Assembly (NCBI GenBank): GCA_031655335.1
Contig: CP134226.1
Span: forward strand, 62,001 to 126,000
Direction: 5' to 3'
Length of the DNA: 64,000 nt
Origin: Thalassospiraceae bacterium LMO-SO8
GTDB taxonomy: Bacteria; Pseudomonadota; Alphaproteobacteria; Rhodospirillales; Casp-alpha2
The position numbers and the translations under genes were made by a program. Below the pieces are notes generated by a model, which did no database searches, had not been told where the DNA came from, and worked only from the letters and a program-made list of their open reading frames with translations. Below, in pieces: positions 26,471 to 36,200 of this stretch (within the stretch, counting starts at the first letter, position 1; each line of letters begins with the position of its first letter).

Positions 26471-27691
26471 TTACCATTTCGCCATTTCGGCCTTCAGGTT
26501 GCCGTCCAGCACGTCCAGGAACTGCTGGGTCGTGCACCACCCCTGATCGGGGCCGACGAGGATCGCGAGGTCCTTGGTCATGGAGCCGCTTTCCACCGTA
26601 TCGATGCAGACCTTTTCCAGGGCGTCGGCGAATTTCACCACCTCGGGCGTGCCGTCGAATTCGCCGCGGTACTTCAGGCCCTGAGTCCAGGCGAAGATCG
26701 AGGCGATCGGGTTGGTCGAGGTTTCCTTGCCCTGCTGGTGCAGGCGATAGTGGCGGGTGACCGTGCCGTGGGCGGCCTCGGCCTCGACCGTCTTGCCGTC
26801 CGGCGTCATCAGCACCGAGGTCATGAGACCCAGCGAGCCGAAGCCCTGGGCCACGGTGTCGGACTGCACGTCGCCGTCGTAGTTCTTGCAGGCCCAGACG
26901 AAGCCGCCTTCCCACTTCATAGCGCAGGCGACCATGTCGTCGATCAGGCGGTGTTCGTAGGTGATGCCGGCGGCCTTGAACTTGTCCTTGAATTCGGCGT
27001 CGAAGACTTCCTGGAAGATGTCCATGAAGCGGCCGTCGTATTTCTTGAGGATCGTGTTCTTGGTCGACAGGTAGCAGGGCCAGCCCAGGCCGAGCGCGTA
27101 GTTCATGGACGCGCGGGCGAAACCGCGGATGCTTTCATCCAGGTTGTACATGGCCAGGGCGATGCCGGCTTCCGGCGCCTTGAACACTTCGCGTTCGATC
27201 ACTTCGCCGCCGTCGTCGGGCACGAACTTCATGGTCAGCGTGCCGGGTCCCGGGAACAGGAAGTCGGTGGCGCGGTACTGGTCGCCATAGGCATGGCGGC
27301 CGATGACGATCGGCTTGGTCCAACCGGGAACCAGGCGCGGCACATTCTTGCACACGATGGGCTGGCGGAAAATGGTGCCGCCCAGGATGTTGCGGATGGT
27401 GCCGTTGGGCGAGCGCCACATCTGCTTCAGGCCGAATTCCTCGACCCGGCCTTCGTCCGGCGTGATGGTCGCGCATTTGACGCCGACGCCGTACTGTTTG
27501 ATGGCGTTCGCGGAATCGATGGTGATCTGGTCGTCGGTCTCGTCGCGCTTTTGCACGGACAGATCGTAATATTTAAGATCGACGTCGAGGTAGGGAAGGA
27601 TCAGCTTGTCCTTGATGAAGGCCCAGATGATCCGCGTCATCTCGTCGCCGTCCAGCTCCACGATCGGGGTTTTGACCTGAATTTTCGCCAT
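26471..27691 (-). CDS. icd: NADP-dependent isocitrate dehydrogenase
   Basis: This TCA-cycle enzyme of 406 residues is the homodimeric, mitochondrial-like type of isocitrate dehydrogenase. Marks are [13 protein letters not shown] near the N-terminus, the substrate-binding [15 protein letters not shown], the [12 protein letters not shown] segment, and the metal-binding [18 protein letters not shown]. The NADP region is [15 protein letters not shown]. The gene stands alone, convergent with the bio operon and sharing its terminator. LOG-family gene 27801-28385 lies 109 bases upstream on the same strand. Confidence 0.98.
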   Translation of the reverse strand: MAKIQVKTPIVELDGDEMTRIIWAFIKDKLILPYLDVDLKYYDLSVQKRDETDDQITIDSANAIKQYGVGVKCATITPDEGRVEEFGLKQMWRSPNGTIRNILGGTIFRQPIVCKNVPRLVPGWTKPIVIGRHAYGDQYRATDFLFPGPGTLTMKFVPDDGGEVIEREVFKAPEAGIALAMYNLDESIRGFARASMNYALGLGWPCYLSTKNTILKKYDGRFMDIFQEVFDAEFKDKFKAAGITYEHRLIDDMVACAMKWEGGFVWACKNYDGDVQSDTVAQGFGSLGLMTSVLMTPDGKTVEAEAAHGTVTRHYRLHQQGKETSTNPIASIFAWTQGLKYRGEFDGTPEVVKFADALEKVCIDTVESGSMTKDLAILVGPDQGWCTTQQFLDVLDGNLKAEMAKW

Positions 27692-27800
27692 CGGTACGGT
27701 GCTCCGGTTGTCCTGCGATTGAAGTTGCGGCGCACATTATATCCTGCCCTCTTTCCCTGCAAGACGCAGGCGCGGCGAAATGTGCGGCGGGAACCGGGGG

Positions 27801-28385
27801 TCAGAGACGGGCGGACGCTGCCTTTGGGCCGGGCCGGGCGGCGGCGTCGATGGCGTCGAACACCTGTTCGGGGGTCTCGACCACCGACCACAGAGTCTGG
27901 ATGTCACCGTAGGCGAAGCCGCCCTTGACCACCGAAGCGAGCAGCGCCGACAGCGCCCCCCAATAGCCGGCGGCATCCAGGATCACGATGGGCTTGGCAT
28001 GCAAGCCGAGCTGCTTCCAGGTCGCGACCTCGATGGTTTCGTCCAGGGTGCCGAGCCCGCCCGGCAGGGCGACGAAGGCATCGGCCAATTCGAACATGCG
28101 CTGCTTGCGGCTGTGCATGCTGTCCGTGACGATCAGGTCGGTCAGGTCGTCGCGCCCGACTTCGCGGCGCTTGAGGAAGTCCGGGATCACGCCGATGGCC
28201 TGGCCGCCGGCGTCCAGCACCGCGTCGGCGACCACCCCCATCAGACCGACGTGCCCACCACCGTAGACTAGGCGGATGCCCCGTTCGGCCATCATCCGGC
28301 CGAGGACCCGCGCGGCGTTTTCATAGGCCGGGTCGCTGCCCGTTCGCGAGCCGCAAAAGACGCAGATGGCGGAAATATCGGACAT
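27801..28385 (-). CDS. LOG-family protein (cytokinin riboside phosphoribohydrolase type)
   Basis: The 194-residue product is a LOG-family protein. It has VFCGSRTG near the N-terminus, YGGGHVGLMG (41-50) and the nucleotide-binding PGGLGTLDE (108-116). The family hydrolyses nucleoside 5'-monophosphates such as AMP or cytokinin nucleotides to base and ribose phosphate; the bacterial role is usually unknown. The start MSDISAI was chosen because it directly precedes the first strand; an earlier in-frame ATG adds 18 residues without family character. It is divergent from the cytochrome c' gene. Confidence 0.92.
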   Translation of the reverse strand: MSDISAICVFCGSRTGSDPAYENAARVLGRMMAERGIRLVYGGGHVGLMGVVADAVLDAGGQAIGVIPDFLKRREVGRDDLTDLIVTDSMHSRKQRMFELADAFVALPGGLGTLDETIEVATWKQLGLHAKPIVILDAAGYWGALSALLASVVKGGFAYGDIQTLWSVVETPEQVFDAIDAAARPGPKAASARL

Positions 28386-28552
28386 GAAAGCGTTTTGATT
28401 CCGTTGAACTTTTCGTGACCAGGGAAGCTGGCCGTTCACAGGCGGCGCCTGAGTGATTACAGTCTGCTCAAGGTCCAGGCTGGCCCGGGGCAGTATATGC
28501 CAGACCAGGTCCGATTGGTGATACTCTTTTGTTTCAGAAGGATCGGCGAAAA

Positions 28553-29023
28553 ATGCAGAAATTCAAGGCAATGACCCGTGGCATCCTGGCGGCGGCGGTC
28601 GTCGCGACCGTTGCCGCGGCGGGCACGGCGCAGGCCAGCGACGGCGGCGAGATCAAGTACCGCAAGGCGGTCATGAAGGCCGTCGGTGGGCACATGAACG
28701 CCCTGGTCGGCATCGTCAAGGGCGAGACCGCCAACAAGGCCGACATGGCCGCGTTGGCCAAGGGCATGCTGTCGCTTGCCAAGATTTCCCAGAACGTATT
28801 CCCCAAAGGATCCGACGCCATGGGCGGCGAAACGGACGCGCTTGCGAAAATCTGGGACGACCCGGCGGATTTCAAAAAGGTCAGCATGGCCTTCGTCGAT
28901 CACGCGCAAAACCTGGTGACGGCCGCCGAATCGGGTGATCCCAAGGCCCTCGGCGCCGCCGTGGGCGCCCTCGGCAAGAACGCCTGCAAAGCCTGCCACG
29001 ACAGCTACAAGAAAAAGGACTAA
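28553..29023 (+). CDS. Cytochrome c' (periplasmic haem protein)
   Basis: The 156-residue product has a signal peptide (about 1-29, ending AQAS) and a single C-terminal haem motif CKACH followed by DSYKKKD. That layout and the helical body are those of cytochrome c', a four-helix haem protein that binds NO or CO in the periplasm. AAGGATCGGCGAAAA precedes the ATG. A cytochrome b561 gene faces it across a 45-base gap. The pair is often found together, with the b-type protein a possible electron donor; that link is inference. Confidence 0.92.
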   Translation: MQKFKAMTRGILAAAVVATVAAAGTAQASDGGEIKYRKAVMKAVGGHMNALVGIVKGETANKADMAALAKGMLSLAKISQNVFPKGSDAMGGETDALAKIWDDPADFKKVSMAFVDHAQNLVTAAESGDPKALGAAVGALGKNACKACHDSYKKKD

Positions 29024-29040
29024 GGACGAAGGCTCAAGCC

Positions 29041-29063
29041 GCCGGGACGGACACCGTCCCGGC
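29041..29063. terminator. Hairpin between convergent cytochrome genes
   Basis: GCCGGGACGG and CCGTCCCGGC form a perfect 10-bp stem with an ACA loop in the short gap between two convergent genes. There is no T run on either side, so it is not a textbook intrinsic terminator, but the position fits a shared transcription end. Confidence 0.55.
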
Positions 29064-29068
29064 GCGCC

Positions 29069-29767
29069 TTACCAAATCGACAAAATCCAAGCCACGGGCG
29101 CGGCCGCCACGATGACCGCCACCGCCAACCATGCCCAGGGCGTCGGCCCGTCCGCCGCCGCCGCATCGGCCCCCGGCTTGACCCCCGTGATCATCGGCCT
29201 GACCAGATTGTCGCCTTTCCACCAATGCAGGGCGACGGCCGCCACATGGGCCGCCACCAGCACGTAGATCACGGTACTCATCAGATGATGGATGCCGGTC
29301 AGGCGGTCGCTGAGCGCCTTGCCCGCGTATTTCGCGAGCGGCCCTTCCAGGAAGATGTCGTCGTTGGCGAACAGGCCCGTCCCCGCCTGCACCGCCAGCG
29401 CCGACAGGATCAGCACCACGGACCAGCCGCCGAGCGGATTATGGCCCGCCGTATGGGCGGCGCGGCCCTTCAGGAAATCCACCGCGTAGCGCAGCACGGT
29501 CGCCGGGCCTTTGACGAAGGCGGCGAAGCGTGCATGACGCCCGCCGACCAGCCCCCACAGCACACGGAACACCACCAGCCCCAGGACCACGCAGCCCGAG
29601 ACCACATGCAGGTCCATCTGCCACAGGCCGCCGGTAAGCCCGGTCGCGACCGACGTGACGACGGCGGCCAGCAGGGTCCAATGGAACAGCCGAACGGGCA
29701 GATCCCACACGCGAACGCCGGATGCGTCCGTCCGACCGGCGGCGCGTCCTGCCTCATTTGGTACCAA
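29069..29767 (-). CDS. Cytochrome b561-type membrane protein (TTG start)
   Basis: The 232-residue protein has at least four hydrophobic helices. Haem-ligand histidines are visible in VRLFHWTLL, MDLHVVSG, LTGIHHLMS and AAHVAAVALHWW, the pattern of the prokaryotic cytochrome b561 family, which passes electrons from quinol to periplasmic acceptors. The start is TTG at 29767-29765, preceded by GAGGAG and eight bases, better than any later ATG, all of which fall inside helices. The gene converges on the cytochrome c' gene, a likely partner. Confidence 0.87.
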   Translation of the reverse strand: MVPNEAGRAAGRTDASGVRVWDLPVRLFHWTLLAAVVTSVATGLTGGLWQMDLHVVSGCVVLGLVVFRVLWGLVGGRHARFAAFVKGPATVLRYAVDFLKGRAAHTAGHNPLGGWSVVLILSALAVQAGTGLFANDDIFLEGPLAKYAGKALSDRLTGIHHLMSTVIYVLVAAHVAAVALHWWKGDNLVRPMITGVKPGADAAAADGPTPWAWLAVAVIVAAAPVAWILSIW

Positions 29768-29932
29768 GAGCCTATCTCCTCTACCGTTTCGGGAAAAATG
29801 GCCCCTGACAGCGCCGCTGGCAAGGTTCCGCTAGATGCCGATTGCGTTGCCGCCTTCGGGCGACTAATTGTGAAGGATAGAATTTGGGGGAAAACAGGAG
29901 AATGCCGCCTCGTTGCGGCATTTGTGAACGCG

Positions 29933-30952
29933 ATGTGGCGTAATCCACTGTTCATCGTTGGTGTCGGACTGGTCGTGGTGGCTTTCGCCATCGTCGTCAA
30001 TCTGTCGTCGCCCGACGACGGCAAGGACGACGATGCCGCCCGCCCGCCCGCGCAGGCCCTGACCACCCCCGGCAAGGACGCGTCCGTCCCGGCGCCGGAC
30101 CGCGCCGCCCGGACCGGCGACCCGAACCTGCCGACCTTCGACGTGGTCCGCGTCAGCTCGACGGGCGACACGGTCATCGCCGGCCGCGCCGCCCCCGGCG
30201 CCACGGTCATCATCAAGGACGGACAGACCGAGATCGGCCGCATCACCGCCGACGACAAGGGCGAATGGGTCTATCTGCCGAGCGACCCGCTGCCGCCGGG
30301 CAACCGCTACCTGTCCCTGGAAACCGTCGGCCCGGACGGCAAGATTCTGACCTCGCCGGACGTCGTCGTGCTGGCCGTGCCGGAACGCACGGACACCGGC
30401 CCCCTGGTGGCCGAGGAACGCACCACGGAACCGCTCGCCATCCGGATGCCCCGCGAAGGCGAAGGGCCGAGCAGCCTGATCCAGGGCGACGGGCCGCAGA
30501 AGATCGAATTCGACATCAGCGCCGTCGACTACACCCCCGCCGGCCGGGTCATCGTCAGCGGCCGCGCACCGGCCGGTGACGGCGTCGCTCTTTACATGGA
30601 CGACGCCCCCCTGGGCACGGCACAGGCCGACGCCCAGAACCGATGGTCCCTGACCCTGAAGGACAAGGTGTCGCCCGGCGTCCACAAGCTGAAGGCGGAA
30701 CGCATCGGCCCCGCGGGCAAGGTTCTGGGCCGAGTGTCCATTCCCTTCCGTCAGGAGGAAATCATGCCCAACCTGGCGGCCGGGCAGGTCGTCGTGGTGC
30801 AGCCGGGCAATTCACTGTGGCGGATCGCACGGCGGGTTTACGGCGAAGGCGTGCAGTACACGATCATCTACCGCGCCAACAAACAGCAGATCGGCGATCC
30901 CGATCTGATCTATCCGGGTCAGGTTTTCCAGGTTCCCAAGCCGGCAAACTGA
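29933..30952 (+). CDS. Membrane-anchored LysM protein with Ig-like repeats
   Basis: The 339-residue product has one N-terminal membrane segment (about 5-22) and an acidic/Pro-rich stretch. Two Ig-like segments of similar layout follow: one around VIAGRAAPGATVIIKDG, the other around VIVSGRAPAGDGVALYMDD. The C-terminus is a LysM domain (about 288-335, VVVQPGNSLWRIARRVYG to YPGQVFQVP) that binds peptidoglycan. Such proteins act at the cell wall. The start is uncertain: ATG at 29933 or GTG at 29924; AGGAG at 29896 is too far from both. The longer open frame upstream overlaps the cytochrome b561 gene on the other strand and is not coding. Confidence 0.83.
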   Translation: MWRNPLFIVGVGLVVVAFAIVVNLSSPDDGKDDDAARPPAQALTTPGKDASVPAPDRAARTGDPNLPTFDVVRVSSTGDTVIAGRAAPGATVIIKDGQTEIGRITADDKGEWVYLPSDPLPPGNRYLSLETVGPDGKILTSPDVVVLAVPERTDTGPLVAEERTTEPLAIRMPREGEGPSSLIQGDGPQKIEFDISAVDYTPAGRVIVSGRAPAGDGVALYMDDAPLGTAQADAQNRWSLTLKDKVSPGVHKLKAERIGPAGKVLGRVSIPFRQEEIMPNLAAGQVVVVQPGNSLWRIARRVYGEGVQYTIIYRANKQQIGDPDLIYPGQVFQVPKPAN

Positions 30953-30966
30953 CGCCGGCCGGCGTC
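30951..30966. repeat. 16-base perfect palindrome at convergent gene ends
   Basis: GACGCCGGCCGGCGTC is self-complementary throughout. It lies exactly where the LysM gene and the gene on the opposite strand end, touching both stop codons. Without a loop it is a weak hairpin; it may help end transcription or be a chance of high GC. Confidence 0.4.
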
Positions 30967-31490
30967 TATTCGGCCGGAGACTGGGCCTCCGGCGCCGGCA
31001 GCAGGGCATAGACCGCCTTGCTTGCCCCCGCGATCAGCGCCAGCAGTTCCAGATACGGCTTGGCCGACAGAAGGAACGCGACCGTCTTGGTCAGCAGCGA
31101 CTGGGGCGTCAGGGTTTCATCGAAATTGAATTCGTCGAGGAACAGGATGCGCTGTTCCCGTGTGATGCTGATACGCCCGCCAAGCGCCCGCCCCGCCTCG
31201 TGGACCACGGCCCGCATGTTGCTGCGCAGGTCCGGCGCCTCGGCCGTATAGGGAAGATGGCCCAGCACCGCATGGATGCGCATGCGGGTATGCCCGGGTT
31301 CGACTTCGGCCCGCACGGCGAACTGGTAGCCCATGTAGCTGAAGGTGAAATTGATCAATCCGTCATTGTTCTTACGGACAAGCTGGCCGTCGCCGTCGAG
31401 ACCCATGGCCCCCAGCGGCATGGCCGTGGATGGCGTCGAGGCAGAGTCGACAAGGGCTTTGGTCTTTTCGGCGGAAGAGGCTGTGGCCAC
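30966..31490 (-). CDS. Conserved cytoplasmic protein, unknown function (GTG start)
   Basis: The 174-residue product has no signal peptide. Residues about 30-150 alternate strands and helices, with FTFSYMGYQFAVRAEV, TRMRIHAVLGHLPYTAE and RILFLDEFNFDETLTP as the most structured parts. The C-terminus (LLSAKPYLELLALIAGASKA) is a hydrophobic helix. I do not recognise the family; the layout recalls small chaperone-like folds, but that is not firm. The GTG at 31490 follows AGGAGACCCCC and was preferred over an upstream ATG without a ribosome site. It is divergent from psd. Confidence 0.7.
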   Translation of the reverse strand: MATASSAEKTKALVDSASTPSTAMPLGAMGLDGDGQLVRKNNDGLINFTFSYMGYQFAVRAEVEPGHTRMRIHAVLGHLPYTAEAPDLRSNMRAVVHEAGRALGGRISITREQRILFLDEFNFDETLTPQSLLTKTVAFLLSAKPYLELLALIAGASKAVYALLPAPEAQSPAE

Positions 31491-31665
31491 GGGGGTCTCC
31501 TGTCTGCTTGTCGAATTATCGTCTTTTTGCCTGGCGCCTGACAAGCACCCGCAATGCATATCGTGGGTATTTCGACCGGGCATTCCGGGTAAAATATGTT
31601 ATGTAGGGCGCCCGAGACGCCGGCCCCGCCGGCGGAGGGTTCGCAACGGACAATAACGGCGGCAC

Positions 31666-32385
31666 ATGAAACAGAACATCATCCTGGATACCGTCATGAC
31701 CCCCATTCACAAGGCGGGCTGGCCGTTCATCGCGCTATTCGCGGCGATCACCATCGTCCTGTTCTTCATTGCCGAGGAACTGGGCTGGCTGGGCGTCATT
31801 CTGACCGCCTGGTGCGTCTACTTCTTCCGTGACCCGGACCGCATGACGCCCCTGGGCGACACCCTGGTCATCGCCCCCGCCGACGGCGCCGTGCAGATGA
31901 TCGACCGCGCAGCACCCCCGCCCGAACTGGAAATGGGCGACGAGGAACGCACCCGCATCGCCATCTTCATGAACGTGTTCAACGTGCATGTGAACCGCGC
32001 GCCCGTGGCCGGCACGGTGGTCAAGCTTGCCTACCGCCCCGGCGCCTTCCTGGATGCTTCCCTGGACAAGGCCAGCATCGAGAACGAACGCCAGAGCGTG
32101 CGCCTGAAGATCGCCGGGGTGAAAAGCCGGTCGGCCAAGAAGAACGAGATCGCCGTGGTCCAGATCGCGGGTCTGGTGGCGCGGCGCATCCTGTGCGACC
32201 TCAGCGAAGGCGACACGGTCAGTGCCGGCGACCGCTTCGGCCTGATTCGCTTCGGCTCGCGCGTCGACGTCTACCTGCCGGAGGGCTGCGAGCCCCTGGT
32301 GTCCGTCGGCCAGACGTCCATCGCCGGCGAAACGGTGATCGCCGAAATCGGCGCCGAAAGCGCCCGCACGGCGCAGCGCCGTTAA
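31666..32385 (+). CDS. psd: Phosphatidylserine decarboxylase, short form
   Basis: The 239-residue enzyme makes phosphatidylethanolamine from phosphatidylserine. It is the short alphaproteobacterial type, with two hydrophobic segments (about 17-50) that anchor it to the inner membrane. [10 protein letters not shown] and [14 protein letters not shown] are conserved. The self-cleavage site that yields the pyruvoyl group is the Gly-Ser in [13 protein letters not shown] near the C-terminus. pssA follows after 21 bases, so two consecutive steps of phospholipid synthesis form one operon, with psd first. Confidence 0.96.
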   Translation: MKQNIILDTVMTPIHKAGWPFIALFAAITIVLFFIAEELGWLGVILTAWCVYFFRDPDRMTPLGDTLVIAPADGAVQMIDRAAPPPELEMGDEERTRIAIFMNVFNVHVNRAPVAGTVVKLAYRPGAFLDASLDKASIENERQSVRLKIAGVKSRSAKKNEIAVVQIAGLVARRILCDLSEGDTVSAGDRFGLIRFGSRVDVYLPEGCEPLVSVGQTSIAGETVIAEIGAESARTAQRR

Positions 32386-32406
32386 CGGAACGGAAGGCCT
32401 GGGGCC

Positions 32407-33264
32407 ATGAGCGACGCCAAACCCGACCCGAAAGCCGATTCGGCCCAGAAACCAGTCCAGGGCGAGCGCCCGCGCCGCCTGCGGCGCGGCCTCCGGGTCA
32501 TGCCGATCAACAAAATGATCCCCAACATGCTGACCCTGGGGGCCCTGGCCTCGGGCATGACGGGGATGCGCTTCGCCCTCAACGAACGCTGGGAGGCCGC
32601 CGCCTTCGCCATCCTGATCGCGGCGATCCTGGACACCCTGGACGGCCGCGTCGCGCGCCTGTTGAAGGGATCGAGCAAGTTCGGGGCGGAACTTGATTCC
32701 CTGTCCGACTTCATCTGCTTCGGCGTCGCCCCCGCGATGATCCTCTATCACTGGGCGCTGGAAGGCGCGGGGCGCTTCGGCTGGTTCCTGGTGGTCCTGT
32801 TCGCCATGTGCTGCGCCATGCGCTTGGCGCGCTTCAACACCATGCTGGAAGACGACAAGAAACCCGTGTGGGCGGGGCGTTTCTTCACCGGCGTGCCGGC
32901 CCCCGCCGGCGCGGGGCTGGTCCTGCTGCCGATGATCCTGTCGTTCCAGGTGCCGGAAGACTATGTCGGCTACCTGCAAAACCCCTATCTGGTCTCGGTC
33001 GTCCTGACCCTGTGCGGTGGCCTGTTCGTCTCCACCCTGCCCACGTTCTCGTTCAAGAACATGAAGATGGCGCGGGCCTGGATGATGCCGCTGATGATCG
33101 CCGTGGCGATCCTGGCCGCCTTCGTGGTGACCGACCCCTGGCTGGCGTTGACGGCGATCCTGGTGCTCTATCTGGCCAGTTTCCCGCTCTCGATCCGGTC
33201 CTACCTGTGGCACAAAAGCCGGTCGACCAACCCATTGCCGACGCCGGAGCCGACCGCCGAATAA
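32407..33264 (+). CDS. pssA: CDP-diacylglycerol-serine O-phosphatidyltransferase
   Basis: This inner-membrane enzyme makes phosphatidylserine from CDP-diacylglycerol and serine, the substrate of the decarboxylase encoded just upstream. The CDP-alcohol phosphotransferase motif is complete in DTLDGRVARLL and the following SSKFGAELDSLSDF (Asp-Gly-x2-Ala-Arg-x8-Gly-x3-Asp-x3-Asp). About eight hydrophobic segments follow NKMIPNMLTLGALASGM. The 285-residue length is normal. The gene ends three bases from the convergent RND gene. Confidence 0.96.
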   Translation: MSDAKPDPKADSAQKPVQGERPRRLRRGLRVMPINKMIPNMLTLGALASGMTGMRFALNERWEAAAFAILIAAILDTLDGRVARLLKGSSKFGAELDSLSDFICFGVAPAMILYHWALEGAGRFGWFLVVLFAMCCAMRLARFNTMLEDDKKPVWAGRFFTGVPAPAGAGLVLLPMILSFQVPEDYVGYLQNPYLVSVVLTLCGGLFVSTLPTFSFKNMKMARAWMMPLMIAVAILAAFVVTDPWLALTAILVLYLASFPLSIRSYLWHKSRSTNPLPTPEPTAE

Positions 33265-33267
33265 CCC

Positions 33268-36200
33268 CTATTCCGCCGCCTGCGGCTGATTACCGGCCCG
33301 CCGCCCGGCCCGCCAGGCCTGGAAATTCGCCCGCACCATGAGCGCCGCCGGGGTCACGATCAGGGTCAGCACCGTGGCGAAGGCCAAGCCGAACACGATG
33401 GCCGTGGCCAGCGAGCGCCACCATTGGGTCGAGGGCGCGCCGACCGTGACCGCATGGTTCACGAAGTCGATGTTCATGCCGAGCACCATGGGCATCAGGC
33501 CCAGCACCGTGGTCACCGAGGTCAACAGCACCGGGCGCAGGCGCTGCGCCCCCGTGCGCAGGATCGCCTCCTTCATGTCCGTGGCGGTTTTGGCCAGGCG
33601 GTCGAAGGTGTCGATCAGCACGATGTTGTTGTTCACGACGATCCCCGCCAGCGCGATCACGCCGATCCCGGTCATGACGATGCCGAAGGGCTGCGCCGTG
33701 ACCATCAAGCCGATGAACACGCCGATGGTCGACATGATGACGGCGCTTAGGATCAGGAAGGCCGAATAAAAGCTGTTGAACTGGGTGACCAGGATGATCG
33801 CCATGATGAACAGCGCCGCCGAGAAGGCCTTGGACAGGAAGGCCTCGGCCTTGGCCTGTTCCTCGTCCTCGCCCTTGAAATCGACGCCGATGTTCGGATC
33901 CAGGTTCGCCTGGGCGATCCACACCTTCAACGCCGCCAGTTTCTCCGCCGCCTGCACGCCGGGCGCCACGTCGGCCTTGACCGCCAGCACCCGCTTGCCG
34001 TCGGATCGCGACAGGGTGCCGATCTTGGGCTTGGGCGTGATGGTCACGAAATTACGGATCGGCACCGGACCGTTCGCCGTGTTGACCTTGATCGCATAGA
34101 GTTGTTCCAGCGTGCGGAATTCGGCTGGATAGCGGACACGGATGTCGATCTCGTCGTCGCTGTCGTCGGGGCGGTATTCGCCGACATTGATGCCCGTGGT
34201 GACGGTCTGCACCATGCGGCCGATCAACTGCACGTTGGCGCCGAACTTGGCCGCTTGGGCGCGGTCGACCTGAACTTCCCAGTCGATGCCGGGAAGCTGC
34301 CGGCCGTCCTCGACGTTGATCAGGCCACCGATGGCATTGATGCCTTCCAGCACCTTCTGCACGGCGGCGGGCAACAATTCGGGCAGACGCGATGTCAGTT
34401 CCACGTTGACCGGCTTGCCCACGGGTGGGCCTTTTTCCTGCTTGCGCCGGTCAACATGGATGCCGGCCAGGTCATGGGTACGCTTTTCGACGTCGTTGAG
34501 AATCTCATCCGCCGTGCGCCGGGTCGTCCACTCGGCGAATTCCAGGGTGATGGTGCCGATGATGTCCTCGGCTTCCTGGCTCTGCTGGTTCTTGCCCGTG
34601 CGGGTGTAGATGCTTTTGAATTCGCGCATGTCGAGGATGCGGTCCTCGACCTCGCGCATCAGCTTGTCCTGTTCCCAGGCCGACAGGTTGCCCCGGGCAC
34701 GGACCTGCAATTGCGCCAGTTCCGGCTCCACGTCGGGAAAGAATTCGACCCCGTGGCCGAATTTGGCATAGCCGACTTGGACCACGATCAGCAGCAGCAC
34801 CGACCCCGCCAGCACCTTGACCGGGTGGCTGAGCGCCCCCCGCAGGACCATGAGATACATCCCCGTCAGCCCGCCGACGCCCTCCAGGCTGCCCGTGCCT
34901 TCGTTGTCCTCGTCCTCGGACACGGCGGCCAGGCGTTTCGCCGTTTCCGCATCGCCCGTGCCGCCGGCGCGACCGAACACGGCGCCCAGGGTCGGCACGA
35001 AGATCAACGCCATCAGCAACGACGCCGCCAGGGTCATCAGCAGCGTGATCGGCAGAAATTTCATGAACTCGCCGACCACGCCCGGCCAAAACAGAAGCGG
35101 CAAAAAGGCGGCCAGGGTCGTCGCGGTCGAGGCCGTGATCGGCCAAGCCATGCGCTTGGCGGCCAGGCCGTAGGCAAGCTTGGGCGGCGCCCCTTCCGTC
35201 ATCTTGCGGTCGGCGTATTCGGTGACGACGATGGCTCCGTCGACCAGCATGCCGACAGCCAGGATAAGCGAGAACAGGACGACGATATTGACCGTCAGCC
35301 CCATGGCCGACAGCACCAGGATGGCGGTCAGAAACGAGCCCGGGATGGCGAGCCCGACCAACCCGGCCGAACGCAGGCCGAGCGCCGCGACGACGACCAC
35401 CATGACCAGCAGGATCGCGGAGGTCACGTTGTTCTGTAGGTCCAGCAGCATGGTGCGGATCTGGATCGACTTGTCCTGGATGAAATCGACCGTGACGGCG
35501 CGGCGCACTTCTTCGGGCCAACCGGCCTGTTCCTGGGCAACCACCTGGCGCACGGCTTCGATGGTGTCGATGATGTTCTCGCCGGTGCGCTTGACGACCT
35601 CGAGAACGATGGCCCTTTCGCCGTGGATGCGCGCGAAGCCTTCCGGGTCCTTGAACCCACGCCGAACCTCGCCGATATCGCCGAAGGTGACGACGGCGTC
35701 GCCCTTGAAGGCGACAGGCATCGAGACGATGTCGGTGAGCGTTTCGAACAACCCCGGCACCTTCAGCGAGAACCGGCCCTGGCCCGTGTCCTGAGCGCCG
35801 GCGGCGACCAGCTTGTTGGACGCCTCGACCAGTTGCACCGTATCGACGGGCGACAGGTTGTAGCTTTCCAGTTTGATCGGATCGATGAGAATTTCCAGAA
35901 GCTCCTCGCGGTCGCCGGCGATCTGCGCCGACAGGACGGCGGACACGGCCTCTATCTTGTCGCGCAGGTCGCGCGCCAGCTTGAGCAGCAGGCGTTCCGG
36001 GACGTCGCCGGACAGCGTCACCGCGATCACCGGAAACAGCGAGAAATTGACTTCGTTGACCGACGGCTCGTCCGTGTCATCGGGCAGTTCAGGTTTGGCC
36101 AGGTCGACCTTTTCGCGCACATCGGTCAGCGCCTGGTCGGCGTTGAACCCCGCCTCGAACTCCAGCGTCACGTTGGCGCCGCCTTCATAGCCCTTGGCGG

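Noticed and set aside
31735-33213. 492-codon minus-strand frame across psd and pssA
   Set aside because: It covers two firmly identified genes on the other strand and has a low-complexity, His/Gln-rich translation.
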